Part shown: in pieces, positions 43,154 to 52,478 of the stretch
Layout of the letters: every line of letters starts with the position of its first letter
Numbering within the stretch: position 1 is the first letter of the stretch
NCBI GenBank assembly: GCA_947499305.1
Contig: CANMNN010000014.1
Location: 1-64,000, forward strand
Source of the DNA: an uncultured Arenicella sp.
Lineage (GTDB): Bacteria > Pseudomonadota > Gammaproteobacteria > Arenicellales > Arenicellaceae
Reading direction: 5' to 3'
Length of the DNA: 64,000 nucleotides
Notes under the pieces: model-generated
What the model was told of the DNA's origin: nothing
Databases searched by the model: none
The model's input: only the letters and a program-made list of their open reading frames with translations
Program-made: the position numbers and the translations under genes

Positions 43154-44848
43154 TTACAAATGCAGTTTGGCGATAACGTAAGCGTGATCGCTTGGTTTAT
43201 CGCTTTGCTCACCCGGAATAACACCAATTAACTCGTTTCCATGAATAATCTCGTATTCGGCTCGCGCACTATCAGACGATGAATTAGCGCTCAAGTCTGG
43301 TGACACAATCCCATGCATCAATACTTGCAACTTGCCTCGATGACAATAATCATAGCGCTCAGTATCCTTAAGACGCATCACCAAGTTTTCAGCACCGTCA
43401 CTAGTTAACACCTCTAAGGGCTTACTGAACTCTGCGTCATTGAAATCACCGGTGATGTAGTAAGAACTTCCCTTGGAGTAAGCTTTACGCGCGGCCTTAT
43501 GAATAGAATGAGCTTGCTCAATACGCACCCCTAGTTTGCCATCTAAACCAGCATCAACGGATGCGAATATGCTCTCTTGATGGCGTTTAGAGGCTAAGTG
43601 TACATTGATCACGGTTAGCCTTTTTTGCGACGCTTTTTCAATAAAATCACAAACAAGTGGTTTGCGCGAGTCATCAAACGCCCAGTTGCCTTTGCCAACG
43701 ACATGTAATGAATCTCGATCAACATCAACGCGCTGGGGGTTATACAAAAAGCCGTTACGAATATTGCCACCAGGCTGCCCGCCATCGGCGTTTAATTCTG
43801 GCGGCACATCAATCCACTGATATTCAATACCGCTTAATTGCTTAATCGTGAGTATCAGCAATCGATAGGTTTCATCTGCGTCAACCTCGTCACTCAGCTC
43901 AGCGCCGTCATTATCTTGAATCTCCTGCAGTGCAACAATGTCAGGTAAATTAGCTTGCAAAGCGACCGCTTGCGCAAGGGTATGAAAGCGCCCTTCTCCC
44001 CAATCATCGTCAACGTCCTGCCTTGGGTTCTTAACGCGTACTGGAGCTTCTACATTAGGATCAAGATTAAAACAGTTTAGGGTCATAACCGTCAATGCCG
44101 ACTCCTCTGGAAAGAGGCTCGATTTAGTAAGCGACACATAACTTTCTTCAAGCTCGAACGGGTCGCTGACCGAGATCTGATACGAATCCACCCGATAGTT
44201 TAACGGGCCTTGAATACCACTTGTTAATCGCGCACCAACGTTAAGCCTCTGCGCATGGTTATAGTTAGTAACTCGAAAGCCTGGCAGCCATCGCAAATGA
44301 TTTTTCTCGTCGCCGATAAAGCCCCCAATGTCGGTTCTAGGCGCACTAGTATCCTTCTCAGGATGATCCAGTGCTAATACGTAGTCGCCATATTTATTGC
44401 TCGGTGCAACAAAAGTCTGCCCTGGTTCGATGGCCACCAGCATAGCTTCCAAACTATTGAGTACTTTTGCTAACTCAGAGGCCTTGCTTGGCAAAAAATC
44501 ATTGGTGAACACAATCGGCTCAACTCCGCCGGCATCGGTGTTTTTCACTTCGGCGGACTCAAATTGTAATTGAGTTATCGGCTTGGCCGTTTCATGTTTG
44601 ATGTAATCAGTGCAAGTACCTTTAACAAGGAGCTCGGCACCTTTGTTGGGAAGCCATTCTCGACTATATACAAAAATCGCGTCGGAGCCTTGACCATCCC
44701 ACTTTTTATTTGGTGTCTGGAGAAAGAAACCGCGCCTCACCAGCCCGGTAACAACACCTAAGGTAGTCACTTCTTGATCAGCGAATGGTGACTTAAGGCC
44801 ATCGCCTTGAAGCTCGCGTATAGGAGTAATTGGCACAGTACATCTCAT
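43154..44848 (-). CDS. ExeM/NucH-like endonuclease/exonuclease/phosphatase-family nuclease
   Basis: A 564-residue DNase-I-like nuclease. An N-terminal OB-fold-like region (about 10-110) is followed by a linker domain and the EEP domain (about 265-560), with MTLNCFNLD, VALQEIQDNDG, the catalytic VINVHLASKRHQ, ITGDFNDAEF and the C-terminal SDHAYVIAKLHL. ExeM-type enzymes degrade extracellular DNA and supply phosphate, which fits a site between phoR and phoU. However, from the start at MRCTVPITP I see no signal peptide. I prefer 44848 to the upstream ATG at 44887 because the homologous part starts there. No Pho box is visible upstream. Confidence 0.87.
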   Translation of the reverse strand: MRCTVPITPIRELQGDGLKSPFADQEVTTLGVVTGLVRRGFFLQTPNKKWDGQGSDAIFVYSREWLPNKGAELLVKGTCTDYIKHETAKPITQLQFESAEVKNTDAGGVEPIVFTNDFLPSKASELAKVLNSLEAMLVAIEPGQTFVAPSNKYGDYVLALDHPEKDTSAPRTDIGGFIGDEKNHLRWLPGFRVTNYNHAQRLNVGARLTSGIQGPLNYRVDSYQISVSDPFELEESYVSLTKSSLFPEESALTVMTLNCFNLDPNVEAPVRVKNPRQDVDDDWGEGRFHTLAQAVALQANLPDIVALQEIQDNDGAELSDEVDADETYRLLILTIKQLSGIEYQWIDVPPELNADGGQPGGNIRNGFLYNPQRVDVDRDSLHVVGKGNWAFDDSRKPLVCDFIEKASQKRLTVINVHLASKRHQESIFASVDAGLDGKLGVRIEQAHSIHKAARKAYSKGSSYYITGDFNDAEFSKPLEVLTSDGAENLVMRLKDTERYDYCHRGKLQVLMHGIVSPDLSANSSSDSARAEYEIIHGNELIGVIPGEQSDKPSDHAYVIAKLHL

Positions 44849-44875
44849 TACGGTTAAGGTGCATTGAGTATAACT

Positions 44876-44911
44876 AAAAATGGCCAATCAACGAGTGTCG
44901 ATTGGCCATTT
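44876..44911 (-). terminator. terminator of the pst-phoU operon
   Basis: AAATGGCCAATC (44878-44889) pairs perfectly, 12 bp, with GATTGGCCATTT (44900-44911); on minus it is followed by T. It lies 41 bases past the phoU stop. Confidence 0.85.
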
Positions 44912-44951
44912 GTATACCGTCAACATTCATTAGGAATGTTGCAGAGAACAG

Positions 44952-45665
44952 TTACGCAAGTTGCTCATCAATTTCTTCAATATCAGAGTGGCGCACATCT
45001 TGTCCTTCAACAAGATAGATCACATTTTCACAAATATTAATGCAATGATCTCCGATCCGCTCTAACGAGCGAGCCGCCCACATAACATCCAACGCGTCGG
45101 AGATATTATCGGGGTCTTTTTTCATATAATCCACTAATCGCACTACAACGCGAGAATACTCTTCGTCTATCTCTTGGTCTTTACGCATGTTCTTGACAGC
45201 GTTTCGTGTTTGCATACGAGCGTAAGTGTTCAGGGTAGCATTCAAAAGCTCCTTCACGTGCTCACCAAGCGACAACAAGCCTTTAAACGCTTTTACAGAG
45301 GCATCATTGTCAAACGCGTGGCGAATCATGCGCGCTACTCTTTCAGCTTCATCACCGATACGCTCTAAATCACGCACAGACTTGGTGGTAGCGATAATCA
45401 TCCGCAAATCGCCAGCGGCAGGCTGCCGCTTAGCCAAAATCTGCGTGCATTCTTCATCGATTTCCATTTCAAGCGCGTTTACTTTGCGATCAAGCTTTTC
45501 AATATCAATGATCGACTCTGCATCACCGTCTCTTAATGCTTCTAGAGTCTTGTCTAACTGTGACTCAACAAGGCCACCCATCTTTAATACACGCGAGCGA
45601 ATCTCGTCTAGCTCAAGATCGAACTGGCGCGAAATATGCCCACCAATCATTACTTCTTCGTTCAT
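44952..45665 (-). CDS. phoU: phosphate signalling protein PhoU
   Basis: PhoU links the PstSCAB transporter to PhoR and keeps the Pho regulon off when phosphate is plentiful. The 237-residue all-helical protein has two three-helix repeats with the metal-binding E/DxxxD signatures (ERIGDEAERVARM and ERIGDHCINICE). Start MNEEVMIGGHISRQFD with AAGGAG-like upstream sequence. Last gene of the operon, 44 bases after pstB. Confidence 0.95.
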   Translation of the reverse strand: MNEEVMIGGHISRQFDLELDEIRSRVLKMGGLVESQLDKTLEALRDGDAESIIDIEKLDRKVNALEMEIDEECTQILAKRQPAAGDLRMIIATTKSVRDLERIGDEAERVARMIRHAFDNDASVKAFKGLLSLGEHVKELLNATLNTYARMQTRNAVKNMRKDQEIDEEYSRVVVRLVDYMKKDPDNISDALDVMWAARSLERIGDHCINICENVIYLVEGQDVRHSDIEEIDEQLA

Positions 45666-45709
45666 GATAACTCCTTTATTCTGTCGATTGTTCTTCTATT
45701 TTTAATAGT

Positions 45710-46555
45710 TTAACCAATACGGCCAGTAATATATTCTTCAGTTAATTGATGCTCAGGGTTAGTGAAAACCTGCGAGGTATCATTAACTTCAATCAGTTTG
45801 CCTAAGTGAAAATAGGCTGTGCGTTGAGATACGCGAGCGGCCTGTTGCATAGAGTGCGTCACGATACATATCGTAAAATTCTCACTTAACTCATGGATCA
45901 GTTCTTCCACCGTCGCGGTTGCTATTGGGTCAAGTGCTGAACAAGGTTCGTCCATCAAGATTACCTCGGGGTTCACCGCTATCGCACGTGCAATACATAA
46001 GCGCTGCTGCTGACCACCGGAAAGGCCTGTAGCGGGTTCATCTAAGCGATCTTTAACTTCTTTCCACAAACCACAGCGAATCAAACTCACTTCAACCAAT
46101 TCATCAAGCTGCACCTTGTTGTCGGTTAACCCATGAATACGTGCGCCATAGGCAACGTTTTCATAAATCGACTTCGGAAACGGGTTTGGTTTCTGAAACA
46201 CCATCCCAACTCTTGCACGAAGTTCGACTACGTCAATCTTCTTATCGTAAATATCTTGATCTTCGAGTAATAACTGCCCTTCTACTCGACAAATATCAAT
46301 GGTGTCATTCATACGATTCAAACAACGCAAAAACGTAGATTTACCACACCCCGACGGCCCGATCATTGAGATCACTTGGTTCTTGCCAATATCTAAATTG
46401 ACATCAAAAATGGCCTGCTTGGTGCCATAAAATACGTTCGCATTTCGCACGCGCATTTTTGGGTCTTCTAATAGAGGAAGACCAGATGTTTGGTAAGTTT
46501 CTGTCACAATATCGACCAATGGTTGTTGTGCTGTATTCATAATAATTTGATTCAT
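45710..46555 (-). CDS. pstB: phosphate ABC transporter ATP-binding protein PstB
   Basis: ATPase of the high-affinity phosphate importer. Walker [10 protein letters not shown], signature [16 protein letters not shown], Walker [14 protein letters not shown] and the switch His in [10 protein letters not shown] are all present. The 281 residues include an N-terminal extension of about 30 residues before [18 protein letters not shown] at 46555 and at 46540 are both possible starts. It follows pstA by 59 bases. Confidence 0.96.
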   Translation of the reverse strand: MNQIIMNTAQQPLVDIVTETYQTSGLPLLEDPKMRVRNANVFYGTKQAIFDVNLDIGKNQVISMIGPSGCGKSTFLRCLNRMNDTIDICRVEGQLLLEDQDIYDKKIDVVELRARVGMVFQKPNPFPKSIYENVAYGARIHGLTDNKVQLDELVEVSLIRCGLWKEVKDRLDEPATGLSGGQQQRLCIARAIAVNPEVILMDEPCSALDPIATATVEELIHELSENFTICIVTHSMQQAARVSQRTAYFHLGKLIEVNDTSQVFTNPEHQLTEEYITGRIG

Positions 46556-46614
46556 TCTTTCAGAAAATAGCAGTAGCTACAAACCTCAAGGGTTTTCTAT
46601 CTCTTTGATTTAAG

Positions 46615-47964
46615 CTACCAGCGTCGCTCGAGTCTTTTACGTAGCCAAACCGCAAAGCTGTTCATACAAATCAAGAAGGTTAACAACACCATAATTGCAG
46701 CGGACGTTTTCTCGACAAACGCGCGCTCAGGGCTATCAGACCATAGAAAAATTTGTACCGGCAATACCGTTGCTGGGTCGGTTATTCCAGCGGGAGTATC
46801 AACAATAAATGCGACCATACCAATCATTAGCAAGGGTGCTGTTTCACCTAATGCTTGGGCCATACCGATAATGGTACCGGTCAACATCCCAGGCATCGCC
46901 AACGGCAACACATGATGTAGAACCGTCTGCATTTTTGACGCGCCCATACCAAGTGCCGCTTCACGAATGGAAGGCGGCACTGCCTTGATAGCCGCTCGAC
47001 TCGAGATAATGATGGTCGGTAAGGTCATTAGTGTGAGCACAAAACCACCGACTAGGGGCACTGAACGTGGCAAGCCAAAGAAGTTTATAAAAATCGCCAA
47101 TCCTAATAACCCAAAGATTACCGACGGAACGGCAGCAAGGTTATTGATATTGACTTCGATAAAATCGGTGATCTTGTTTTTAGGGGCGAACTCTTCCAGA
47201 TAAATTGCAGTCGCAACAGCAATTGGAAATGACAACACCAAGGTTACAAGCAAGGTCAAAATAGAGCCTACAATCGCACCCTTAATACCTGCTAACTCTG
47301 GCTCTCGAGAGTCTGAGTTAGTGAACAAAATTGTATTGAATTTCTTAGTTACCGCGCCAGACTTAGCTAGGGAGTCAACTATTCCCTCTTGCATTTCGCT
47401 CAAACGAGTAATCTTGTCTTCTTCCGCTAGATCACGTCCGTAACTATGTTTGTAATAAGTATCAAAGTCGTCATCAGCGATCATGGAGATCGATTGTGTC
47501 GAGCCCAAAATAGATGGGTCTGCGATAACCATGTCACGCAATATCAATGGCATGTCGCTGGTAAACAAAGCGTATAACTCACGCTTTTCTTTACGCCCAG
47601 TTATCTCGGGATACTTTTCGCGGAGCTGCCTTTTGAAAAACGACCCAAAACTAGCGGCCTTTATCTCTTTCTCGGTGCTTTGAGGTGTCAGACCAAGTCT
47701 TTCTTGATCGAAGGTTATCTCCATTTCAACGTAGGTTTGGGTGAACGCCCCTGCCCCTTTGCTAATAATGTCGGTAAACAAAAATAGTACACAGGCGATA
47801 CCGAAGGCAATTGAAATACGCCCAGCCCACTGAAAACGCTTTTCGGCCTTATTACGCTTCTTTAGAGCAGCCGCACGTTTCTCAGCCAATATTGCGCGAT
47901 CTTGAAACACGGCGTCTACCGAATTCTTACTATCGGTTTTAGATTGATTAGTCATATTGCTCAC
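46615..47964 (-). CDS. pstA: phosphate ABC transporter permease PstA (long type)
   Basis: Inner-membrane permease of the Pst importer. The 449 residues are longer than E. coli PstA (296) because of an N-terminal extension and a periplasmic loop of roughly 150 residues between helix 1 (about 46-68) and the transmembrane core. The core contains the EAA-type loop REAALGMGASKMQTVLHHVLP. This long form is usual in marine gammaproteobacteria. The start overlaps the end of pstC by 17 bases, consistent with coupled translation. Confidence 0.93.
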   Translation of the reverse strand: MSNMTNQSKTDSKNSVDAVFQDRAILAEKRAAALKKRNKAEKRFQWAGRISIAFGIACVLFLFTDIISKGAGAFTQTYVEMEITFDQERLGLTPQSTEKEIKAASFGSFFKRQLREKYPEITGRKEKRELYALFTSDMPLILRDMVIADPSILGSTQSISMIADDDFDTYYKHSYGRDLAEEDKITRLSEMQEGIVDSLAKSGAVTKKFNTILFTNSDSREPELAGIKGAIVGSILTLLVTLVLSFPIAVATAIYLEEFAPKNKITDFIEVNINNLAAVPSVIFGLLGLAIFINFFGLPRSVPLVGGFVLTLMTLPTIIISSRAAIKAVPPSIREAALGMGASKMQTVLHHVLPLAMPGMLTGTIIGMAQALGETAPLLMIGMVAFIVDTPAGITDPATVLPVQIFLWSDSPERAFVEKTSAAIMVLLTFLICMNSFAVWLRKRLERRW

Positions 47965-49411
47965 GGTATTTCTTCACCACTTTAAGGGCGATAACATTAA
48001 GTGCCAGAGTGATCACAAATAAGAACAAGCCTAATGCAAAGGCTGCGAGGGTTTTGGCGCTGTCGAACTCTTGATCACCAACCAGCAATGTCACAATTTG
48101 CACGGTTACCGTGGTCACAGCATCAAGTGGGTTCACGGTCAAATTAGCGGCTAAACCGGCGGCCATTACCACGATCATTGTCTCGCCAATCGCTCGAGAA
48201 GCCGCCAACAATACGCCGCCGACTACACCTGGAAGTGCGGCGGGGAATATTACCTTTTTGATGGTCTCAGATTGAGTCGCTCCTAAGCCATATGAGCCAT
48301 CACGTAAGCTCTGTGGCACCGCATTAATAACGTCATCTGAGAGTGATGAGACAAATGGGATAATCATGACGCCCATCACCAGGCCGGCCGCCAGTGCGCT
48401 TTCCGATGAAACCGCTAGATTAGCGAGAAAACTGATATCGTTCTCAGCGCCCCAGTCTCGCAATTGATCGCCGTAGCGACGAATTGCTGGCGCGACAGTC
48501 AGTGCTGCGAAGAAGCCATACACAACCGTCGGCACACCCGCCAACACTTCCAACGCAGGTTTTACAATTCCGCGCACTCGAGCGGAAGCATATTCAGATA
48601 GGTAGATGGCCGACATCAAGCCAACAGGCACAGCTATTAACAATGCGATGAACGATATAAGTAGTGTGCCGACAATCAGCGGTATCACACCAAACGAACC
48701 AGACGCCCCAGCTTGATCGGCTCTAATAGCAATCTGAGGGCTCCAATGAGTACCAAGAAGAAAATCAAAAAACGGTACTTTTTGGAAAAAATTAAGTGAC
48801 TCGAACAAGACCGAAAAAACAATGCCGAAGGTGGTAAAAATAGCAATGCTCGAACAAACGAATAGCATTACATTAAAAACTTTCTCTACTGCATAGCGAG
48901 CATTATTTGTCGGTTTGACCGCGCGCAAACCCAGTATTGCACCGATGATAAGCACTAAAATTGTGAGTACCGGCATAGCCTTGGCGCTGAGACTACTCAG
49001 AGAATTAAGGCGCTCCACCGCGGGGCCATATTCCTGTCCTAGCGTATCGAGACTGCCAATGCCTTGTGAAACGTTATAGACCTGGCTCATTACCAATCCA
49101 AGGCTTTCGTCACTTAGCTGTTTTGCTTCCGTCGGTAAAGAGCTCTTAACCAAGGACGTGATGATTGATCCATCAAGCACTGTCCATAGAAACAGAACGA
49201 TAAGCGCTGGTATGAGTGCCCATAGACTCATCATACTGGCGTAGTACGTCGGCAATGCAGCAAGATTGCGCACGCCGCCTATCGGCTTTGCGATCTGCTG
49301 AGACCGTGTGTAGCCTAAGAAATACGCTACTGCTGATCCTGCCAGAATTATTAATAATAGGGTTGATAGGTTCATCTTACCTTTGCTCAATTTGCCAACT
49401 AACAAGTGCAC
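47948..49411 (-). CDS. pstC: phosphate ABC transporter permease PstC (long type)
   Basis: Partner permease of PstA (487 residues; E. coli 319). An N-terminal extension with helices (about 12-32, 50-75) and a periplasmic part precede the conserved core, which has SLRDGSYGLGATQSETIKKVIFP as the EAA loop (given in part) and AIGETMIVVMAAG. It begins 268 bases after pstS; a terminator-like hairpin in that gap probably lowers its expression relative to pstS. Confidence 0.93.
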   Translation of the reverse strand: MHLLVGKLSKGKMNLSTLLLIILAGSAVAYFLGYTRSQQIAKPIGGVRNLAALPTYYASMMSLWALIPALIVLFLWTVLDGSIITSLVKSSLPTEAKQLSDESLGLVMSQVYNVSQGIGSLDTLGQEYGPAVERLNSLSSLSAKAMPVLTILVLIIGAILGLRAVKPTNNARYAVEKVFNVMLFVCSSIAIFTTFGIVFSVLFESLNFFQKVPFFDFLLGTHWSPQIAIRADQAGASGSFGVIPLIVGTLLISFIALLIAVPVGLMSAIYLSEYASARVRGIVKPALEVLAGVPTVVYGFFAALTVAPAIRRYGDQLRDWGAENDISFLANLAVSSESALAAGLVMGVMIIPFVSSLSDDVINAVPQSLRDGSYGLGATQSETIKKVIFPAALPGVVGGVLLAASRAIGETMIVVMAAGLAANLTVNPLDAVTTVTVQIVTLLVGDQEFDSAKTLAAFALGLFLFVITLALNVIALKVVKKYREQYD

Positions 49412-49567
49412 ACTCGTAGCTGACTGTAAATCGACGTTTCTTAAACATGCTATTTCGATTCAAACTTCGAGGCGAAACTCTAAAGCCAAACTCTAAGCGA
49501 AACAACTCAAGCGCGTATTCTCACCTAAACTGTCTCAATCATCCATAGCAACGCGAAAATATCGCAC

Positions 49568-49600
49568 AAAAAGGCGAGTAAGACCTAAGACTTACCCGCC
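49568..49600 (-). terminator. attenuating terminator between pstS and pstC
   Basis: On minus, GGCGGGTAAG pairs with CTTACTCGCC (one G-U) around an 8-base loop and is followed by five T. It lies 80 bases past the pstS stop and 160 bases before pstC, so it likely makes pstS-only transcripts the major product. Confidence 0.85.
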
Positions 49601-49679
49601 TTTGTGAATATGCTATTGTCAGCGTTTGAGGCCAAGATAGCGTATTCGAGAGGTGAAAACCTCTAATTCAAACGCTAGC

Positions 49680-50810
49680 TTAAAGAGCTAGGTTTTTAAG
49701 TGCGCGAGCACCACCAGCCATTTCGTCATACGCGTCGTCGCTTAATGGAATTAAGCCTTTGTCAATTAAGTAACCGTCTGGGCCAATAACATCTTCGCTA
49801 ACGAAAGTCGTTAGATACTCTTGAATGCCAGGTACTGTACCAATGTGAGCCTTCTTTACGTAGAAGTATAGAGGGCGGCTCACTTTGTACTCACCGGTGG
49901 CAATTGCATCAAAGCTTGGCTCGTTGCCGTCAATGATTGAGCCTTGAACTTTGTCTGAGTTTTGATCCAAAAAGCTGAAACCGAAGATTCCAAGCGCATT
50001 TGGGTTGGCAACCAATTTGTTAACGATTAGGTTATCGTTCTCGCCGGCTTCGATGTATGCACCATCTTCTCGAACTGAGCGACCAATAATCTTAACAACA
50101 TCCTTGCCCTTAGCTTTAGCGCCTTTCTTTTTAACCGCTGCAGCCCAAGCTGCTTCGATGCCTAGCTTTTTAACCATTGCTTCGATTTCGTCAGCTTGAT
50201 CGGCTTTCATTTTTCGAAGTGCCTTGATGTCAGCGATCGTTCGAGCGCCGCCCTCAAGAGCCAGCTCAGCGAACGCATCGCGAGTACCTGATGTTGGTGG
50301 TGGGCCTAGAACCTCGATTTTGCTCGCTGGTAAGCTTGAGTTTACATCTTTCCAAGTTTTATGCGGATTTTCGATTAATTTGCCGTCTGGGCCAGGAACA
50401 AGTTTCGCCAACGCAAGGTAGATGTCTTTGCGAGTCAATTCCATTGGCGCAGCACCTTTAGCATTTGCCAATACGATGCCGTCATAACCAATTAGAACTT
50501 CTACAATCTCTTTCACGCCATTTGCTTGGCATTGTTCGAATTCGCTTGATTTGATTCGACGAGATGCATTAGTGATATCAGGAGTTGCGACGCCAACACC
50601 TTTACAGAAAAGCTTTAAGCCGCCGCCCGAGCCAGTAGATTCAACTTTTGGAGCTTTAAAATCCGTCGATTTACCGAAACGCTCTGCAACAACAGTAGCA
50701 AACGGGTATACGGTAGACGAACCTACAACGCTGATTGAATCGCGAGCGATTGAGTTTGATGCAGCTGTCGCTGACGCGATTACTGATAATCCTAATAAAA
50801 GTTTTTTCAC
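49680..50810 (-). CDS. pstS: phosphate-binding periplasmic protein PstS
   Basis: Captures periplasmic phosphate for PstCAB. The 376 residues start with a signal peptide (MKKLLLGLSVIASATAASNS) and continue with ISVVGSSTVYPFA and ESTGSGGGLKLFC, the phosphate-binding loops. PTSGTRDAFAELALEGG is the third binding segment. The Lys/Ala-rich insertion (about 210-255) is typical of the Pseudomonas-type PstS. First gene of the operon, with a Pho box 80 bases upstream. Confidence 0.95.
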   Translation of the reverse strand: MKKLLLGLSVIASATAASNSIARDSISVVGSSTVYPFATVVAERFGKSTDFKAPKVESTGSGGGLKLFCKGVGVATPDITNASRRIKSSEFEQCQANGVKEIVEVLIGYDGIVLANAKGAAPMELTRKDIYLALAKLVPGPDGKLIENPHKTWKDVNSSLPASKIEVLGPPPTSGTRDAFAELALEGGARTIADIKALRKMKADQADEIEAMVKKLGIEAAWAAAVKKKGAKAKGKDVVKIIGRSVREDGAYIEAGENDNLIVNKLVANPNALGIFGFSFLDQNSDKVQGSIIDGNEPSFDAIATGEYKVSRPLYFYVKKAHIGTVPGIQEYLTTFVSEDVIGPDGYLIDKGLIPLSDDAYDEMAGGARALKNLAL

Positions 50811-50874
50811 AATAGTCTCCCTTTAACAGAGGGTAAAAGTTGTAATAAATAATAGTCGTTTTGAAACTGTGGCC

Positions 50875-50908
50875 ATCGTAAAGGCGATGTGTGACAGAAG
50901 TATTACAA
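50875..50908 (-). promoter_or_regulatory. Pho box and -10 element of pstS
   Basis: On minus, TTGTAATACTTCTGTCAC (50908-50891) matches the two-repeat PhoB consensus at about 14 of 18 positions, including an exact CTGTCAC half. TACGAT (50880-50875) follows after 10 bases as -10. The same box-to-(-10) spacing is seen at phoB. Confidence 0.78.
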
Positions 50909-50964
50909 CAAGCATCCATGCAACAGAATCTTACCTTTCATTATTGATAAAAGGGCTTTGGTAC

Positions 50965-51294
50965 TCAGCCTTTAGCCCCAAGCAGGTCTGACTCACTGAC
51001 TTCTTGAACGAGCACGTAGGGTGCGACAACAACTGTCCATAGTTCAGCATTGCTCGCGAACCAAGCTCTCGCCTGATCACTGCTTGGCGCGGATACTTGT
51101 TCTGAACTAATCAAGAGCTCAAGGGACTGAGCATCGTCGTTAGCAAACAAAACCGCGGTTTCGACCAAATTTAGCGGCTTATCAATGTACAGCACTTTGC
51201 CTTGGGCAAAAAATCGCTGCAAATCTATCCAATGCATTAGCGCAGTTTCACTGTGCAGCTTTTGAAGAATCGATTGCGGTGTAGAGTCAGTCAT
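50965..51294 (-). CDS. DUF2288 family protein
   Basis: A 109-residue soluble protein. HWIDLQRFFAQGKVLYIDKPLNLVETAVLFANDD, shown here in part as WIDLQRFFAQGKV and LNLVETAVLFANDD, and the C-terminal LWTVVVAPYVLVQE match the DUF2288 family, which is widespread in gammaproteobacteria and cyanobacteria and has no assigned function. Monocistronic, upstream of pstS in orientation but separated from it by the Pho promoter. Confidence 0.85.
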   Translation of the reverse strand: MTDSTPQSILQKLHSETALMHWIDLQRFFAQGKVLYIDKPLNLVETAVLFANDDAQSLELLISSEQVSAPSSDQARAWFASNAELWTVVVAPYVLVQEVSESDLLGAKG

Positions 51295-51377
51295 AGGGCA
51301 GTCAAGATTTAGGGTTGTGAAGGTTAAAATTCGAGTGAATTATTAGAATGGCCGGCTTTCTACAAAATCAGCTCATT

Positions 51378-51407
51378 AAAAAAGCCCCGCTACCTAAGTA
51401 ACGAGGC
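51378..51407 (-). terminator. terminator of the repeat lipoprotein gene
   Basis: On minus, GCCTCGTTAC pairs with GTAGCGGGGC (two wobble pairs) around TTAG, followed by six T. It lies 23 bases beyond the stop at 51430. Confidence 0.85.
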
Positions 51408-51429
51408 CTTTAGAATCAATCAACAGAAC

Positions 51430-52029
51430 TTAGTTGTCAGTTGCTTCTTTGGTGGCCTCTTCAGCTGCATCTTTAACTTCTCCAGCAGCATCGGCACTAC
51501 TTTCCATTGCATCTGCGCCCATTTCTTTTGCGCCGTCTACAGCGTCGGCAGCCATTTCCTTAGCGCCGTCAGCCATCTCAGCCGCACCATCTACGGCATC
51601 TTTGCCCATTTCTTTGGCGCCATCGACAGCGTCAGTAGCCATTTCCTTAGCGCCTTCTGCCATATCAGCCGCACCATCTACGGCATCTTTGCCCATTTCT
51701 TTGGCGCCATCGACAGCGTCAGTAGCCATTTCTTTGGCTCCATCTACCGCATCGCCGGCCATATCGGCGGCACCATCTATGGCATCTTTGCCCATTTCTT
51801 TAGCGCCTTCTGCCATATCAGTTGCGCCATCTATTGCGTCTTTACCCATTTCTTTAGCACCATCAACGGCACCTTTAGCGGCGTCAGCGGTTGCATCTAC
51901 TGCATCTGAAGCCGCTTCTTTAGTAGCTTCAATCGCATTACCAACAGCAGACTTTTCATCGCTGTCGCCACAGGCAGTTAACGCTAGAGTTAGAGCCAAA
52001 GCAATGGCTGTTTTGTTCAAATTCTTCAT
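51430..52029 (-). CDS. Ala-rich hendecad-repeat lipoprotein
   Basis: A 199-residue lipoprotein: signal MKNLNKTAIALALTLALTAC with lipobox LTAC, then GDSDEK. The mature part (about 30-185) is built of 11-residue units such as GAKEMGKDAVD and GAKEMATDAVD, with 7-residue units (GAADMAE) interspersed in an 11-11-7 order, giving a 29-residue super-repeat. Each unit is strongly amphipathic, so a long hendecad helix or coiled coil is expected, as in LEA-like or apolipoprotein-like proteins. Likely anchored in the outer membrane; role (envelope spacing, stress protection) is unknown. Monocistronic. Confidence 0.85.
   Translation of the reverse strand: MKNLNKTAIALALTLALTACGDSDEKSAVGNAIEATKEAASDAVDATADAAKGAVDGAKEMGKDAIDGATDMAEGAKEMGKDAIDGAADMAGDAVDGAKEMATDAVDGAKEMGKDAVDGAADMAEGAKEMATDAVDGAKEMGKDAVDGAAEMADGAKEMAADAVDGAKEMGADAMESSADAAGEVKDAAEEATKEATDN
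51581..51754. repeat. 87-bp DNA repeat inside the lipoprotein gene
   Basis: The segment starting GCCGCACCATCTACGGCATC at 51581 reappears at 51668, 87 bp (29 codons) later, with near-identity over most of the unit. Such recent duplication makes the gene prone to copy-number change. Confidence 0.8.
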
Positions 52030-52478
52030 AGTAGTCTCAGTAGTTATCTATATTTTTATTAGTATTCGTGCGTTTAGCTCGAAACAAGCATAACGGCTCT
52101 GGTTCGGCTCAGCGACCATGCAATATCCCCTACCGCAAGGTGTATGCCATACTAAAGCAAATGCACTAATATCGCCAGACTACAAGCGTCAATCATCGAG
52201 ATCTCTAGCCGAACCATCCCCAACTTGCTTACCTAACCTTTATTTAATCAAACTAATCCCCATTAACACGACGTGGCTTATTGATTATGAGTGAACTTTA
52301 TAGTAAAAATGCGTGCTAAATTTTTGAGCGCATACCCAAATCGCCACTCTTCCAATATGAAAAACCTGCGCTTGAGCGCGTCGACACTAAGAAAACTGTG
52401 AATCTACAATTTAGTTTCAAGAAATTCTAACTAGATTATATAAACACAGCGGTGTCGAGAAACACAGAGACTGATTTC
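52030..52478. other. 449-bp divergent intergenic region
   Basis: Contains the promoters of the repeat lipoprotein (minus) and dksA (plus). GCGC-TTGA-GCGC near 52372-52384 is a small hairpin, and TAGATTATAT near 52433 could be the dksA -10. Nothing coding or clearly RNA-like is visible. Confidence 0.5.

Noticed and set aside
44849-44951. Pho box upstream of the ExeM-like nuclease
   Set aside because: I looked for CTGTCA-type repeats 11 bp apart on both strands of the short gap and found only the phoU terminator.
51434-52093. 219-codon plus-strand open frame rich in Ser and Ala
   Set aside because: It is the antisense of the hendecad lipoprotein; the repeat keeps both strands open. The minus frame has a lipobox signal peptide and its own terminator, the plus frame has neither.
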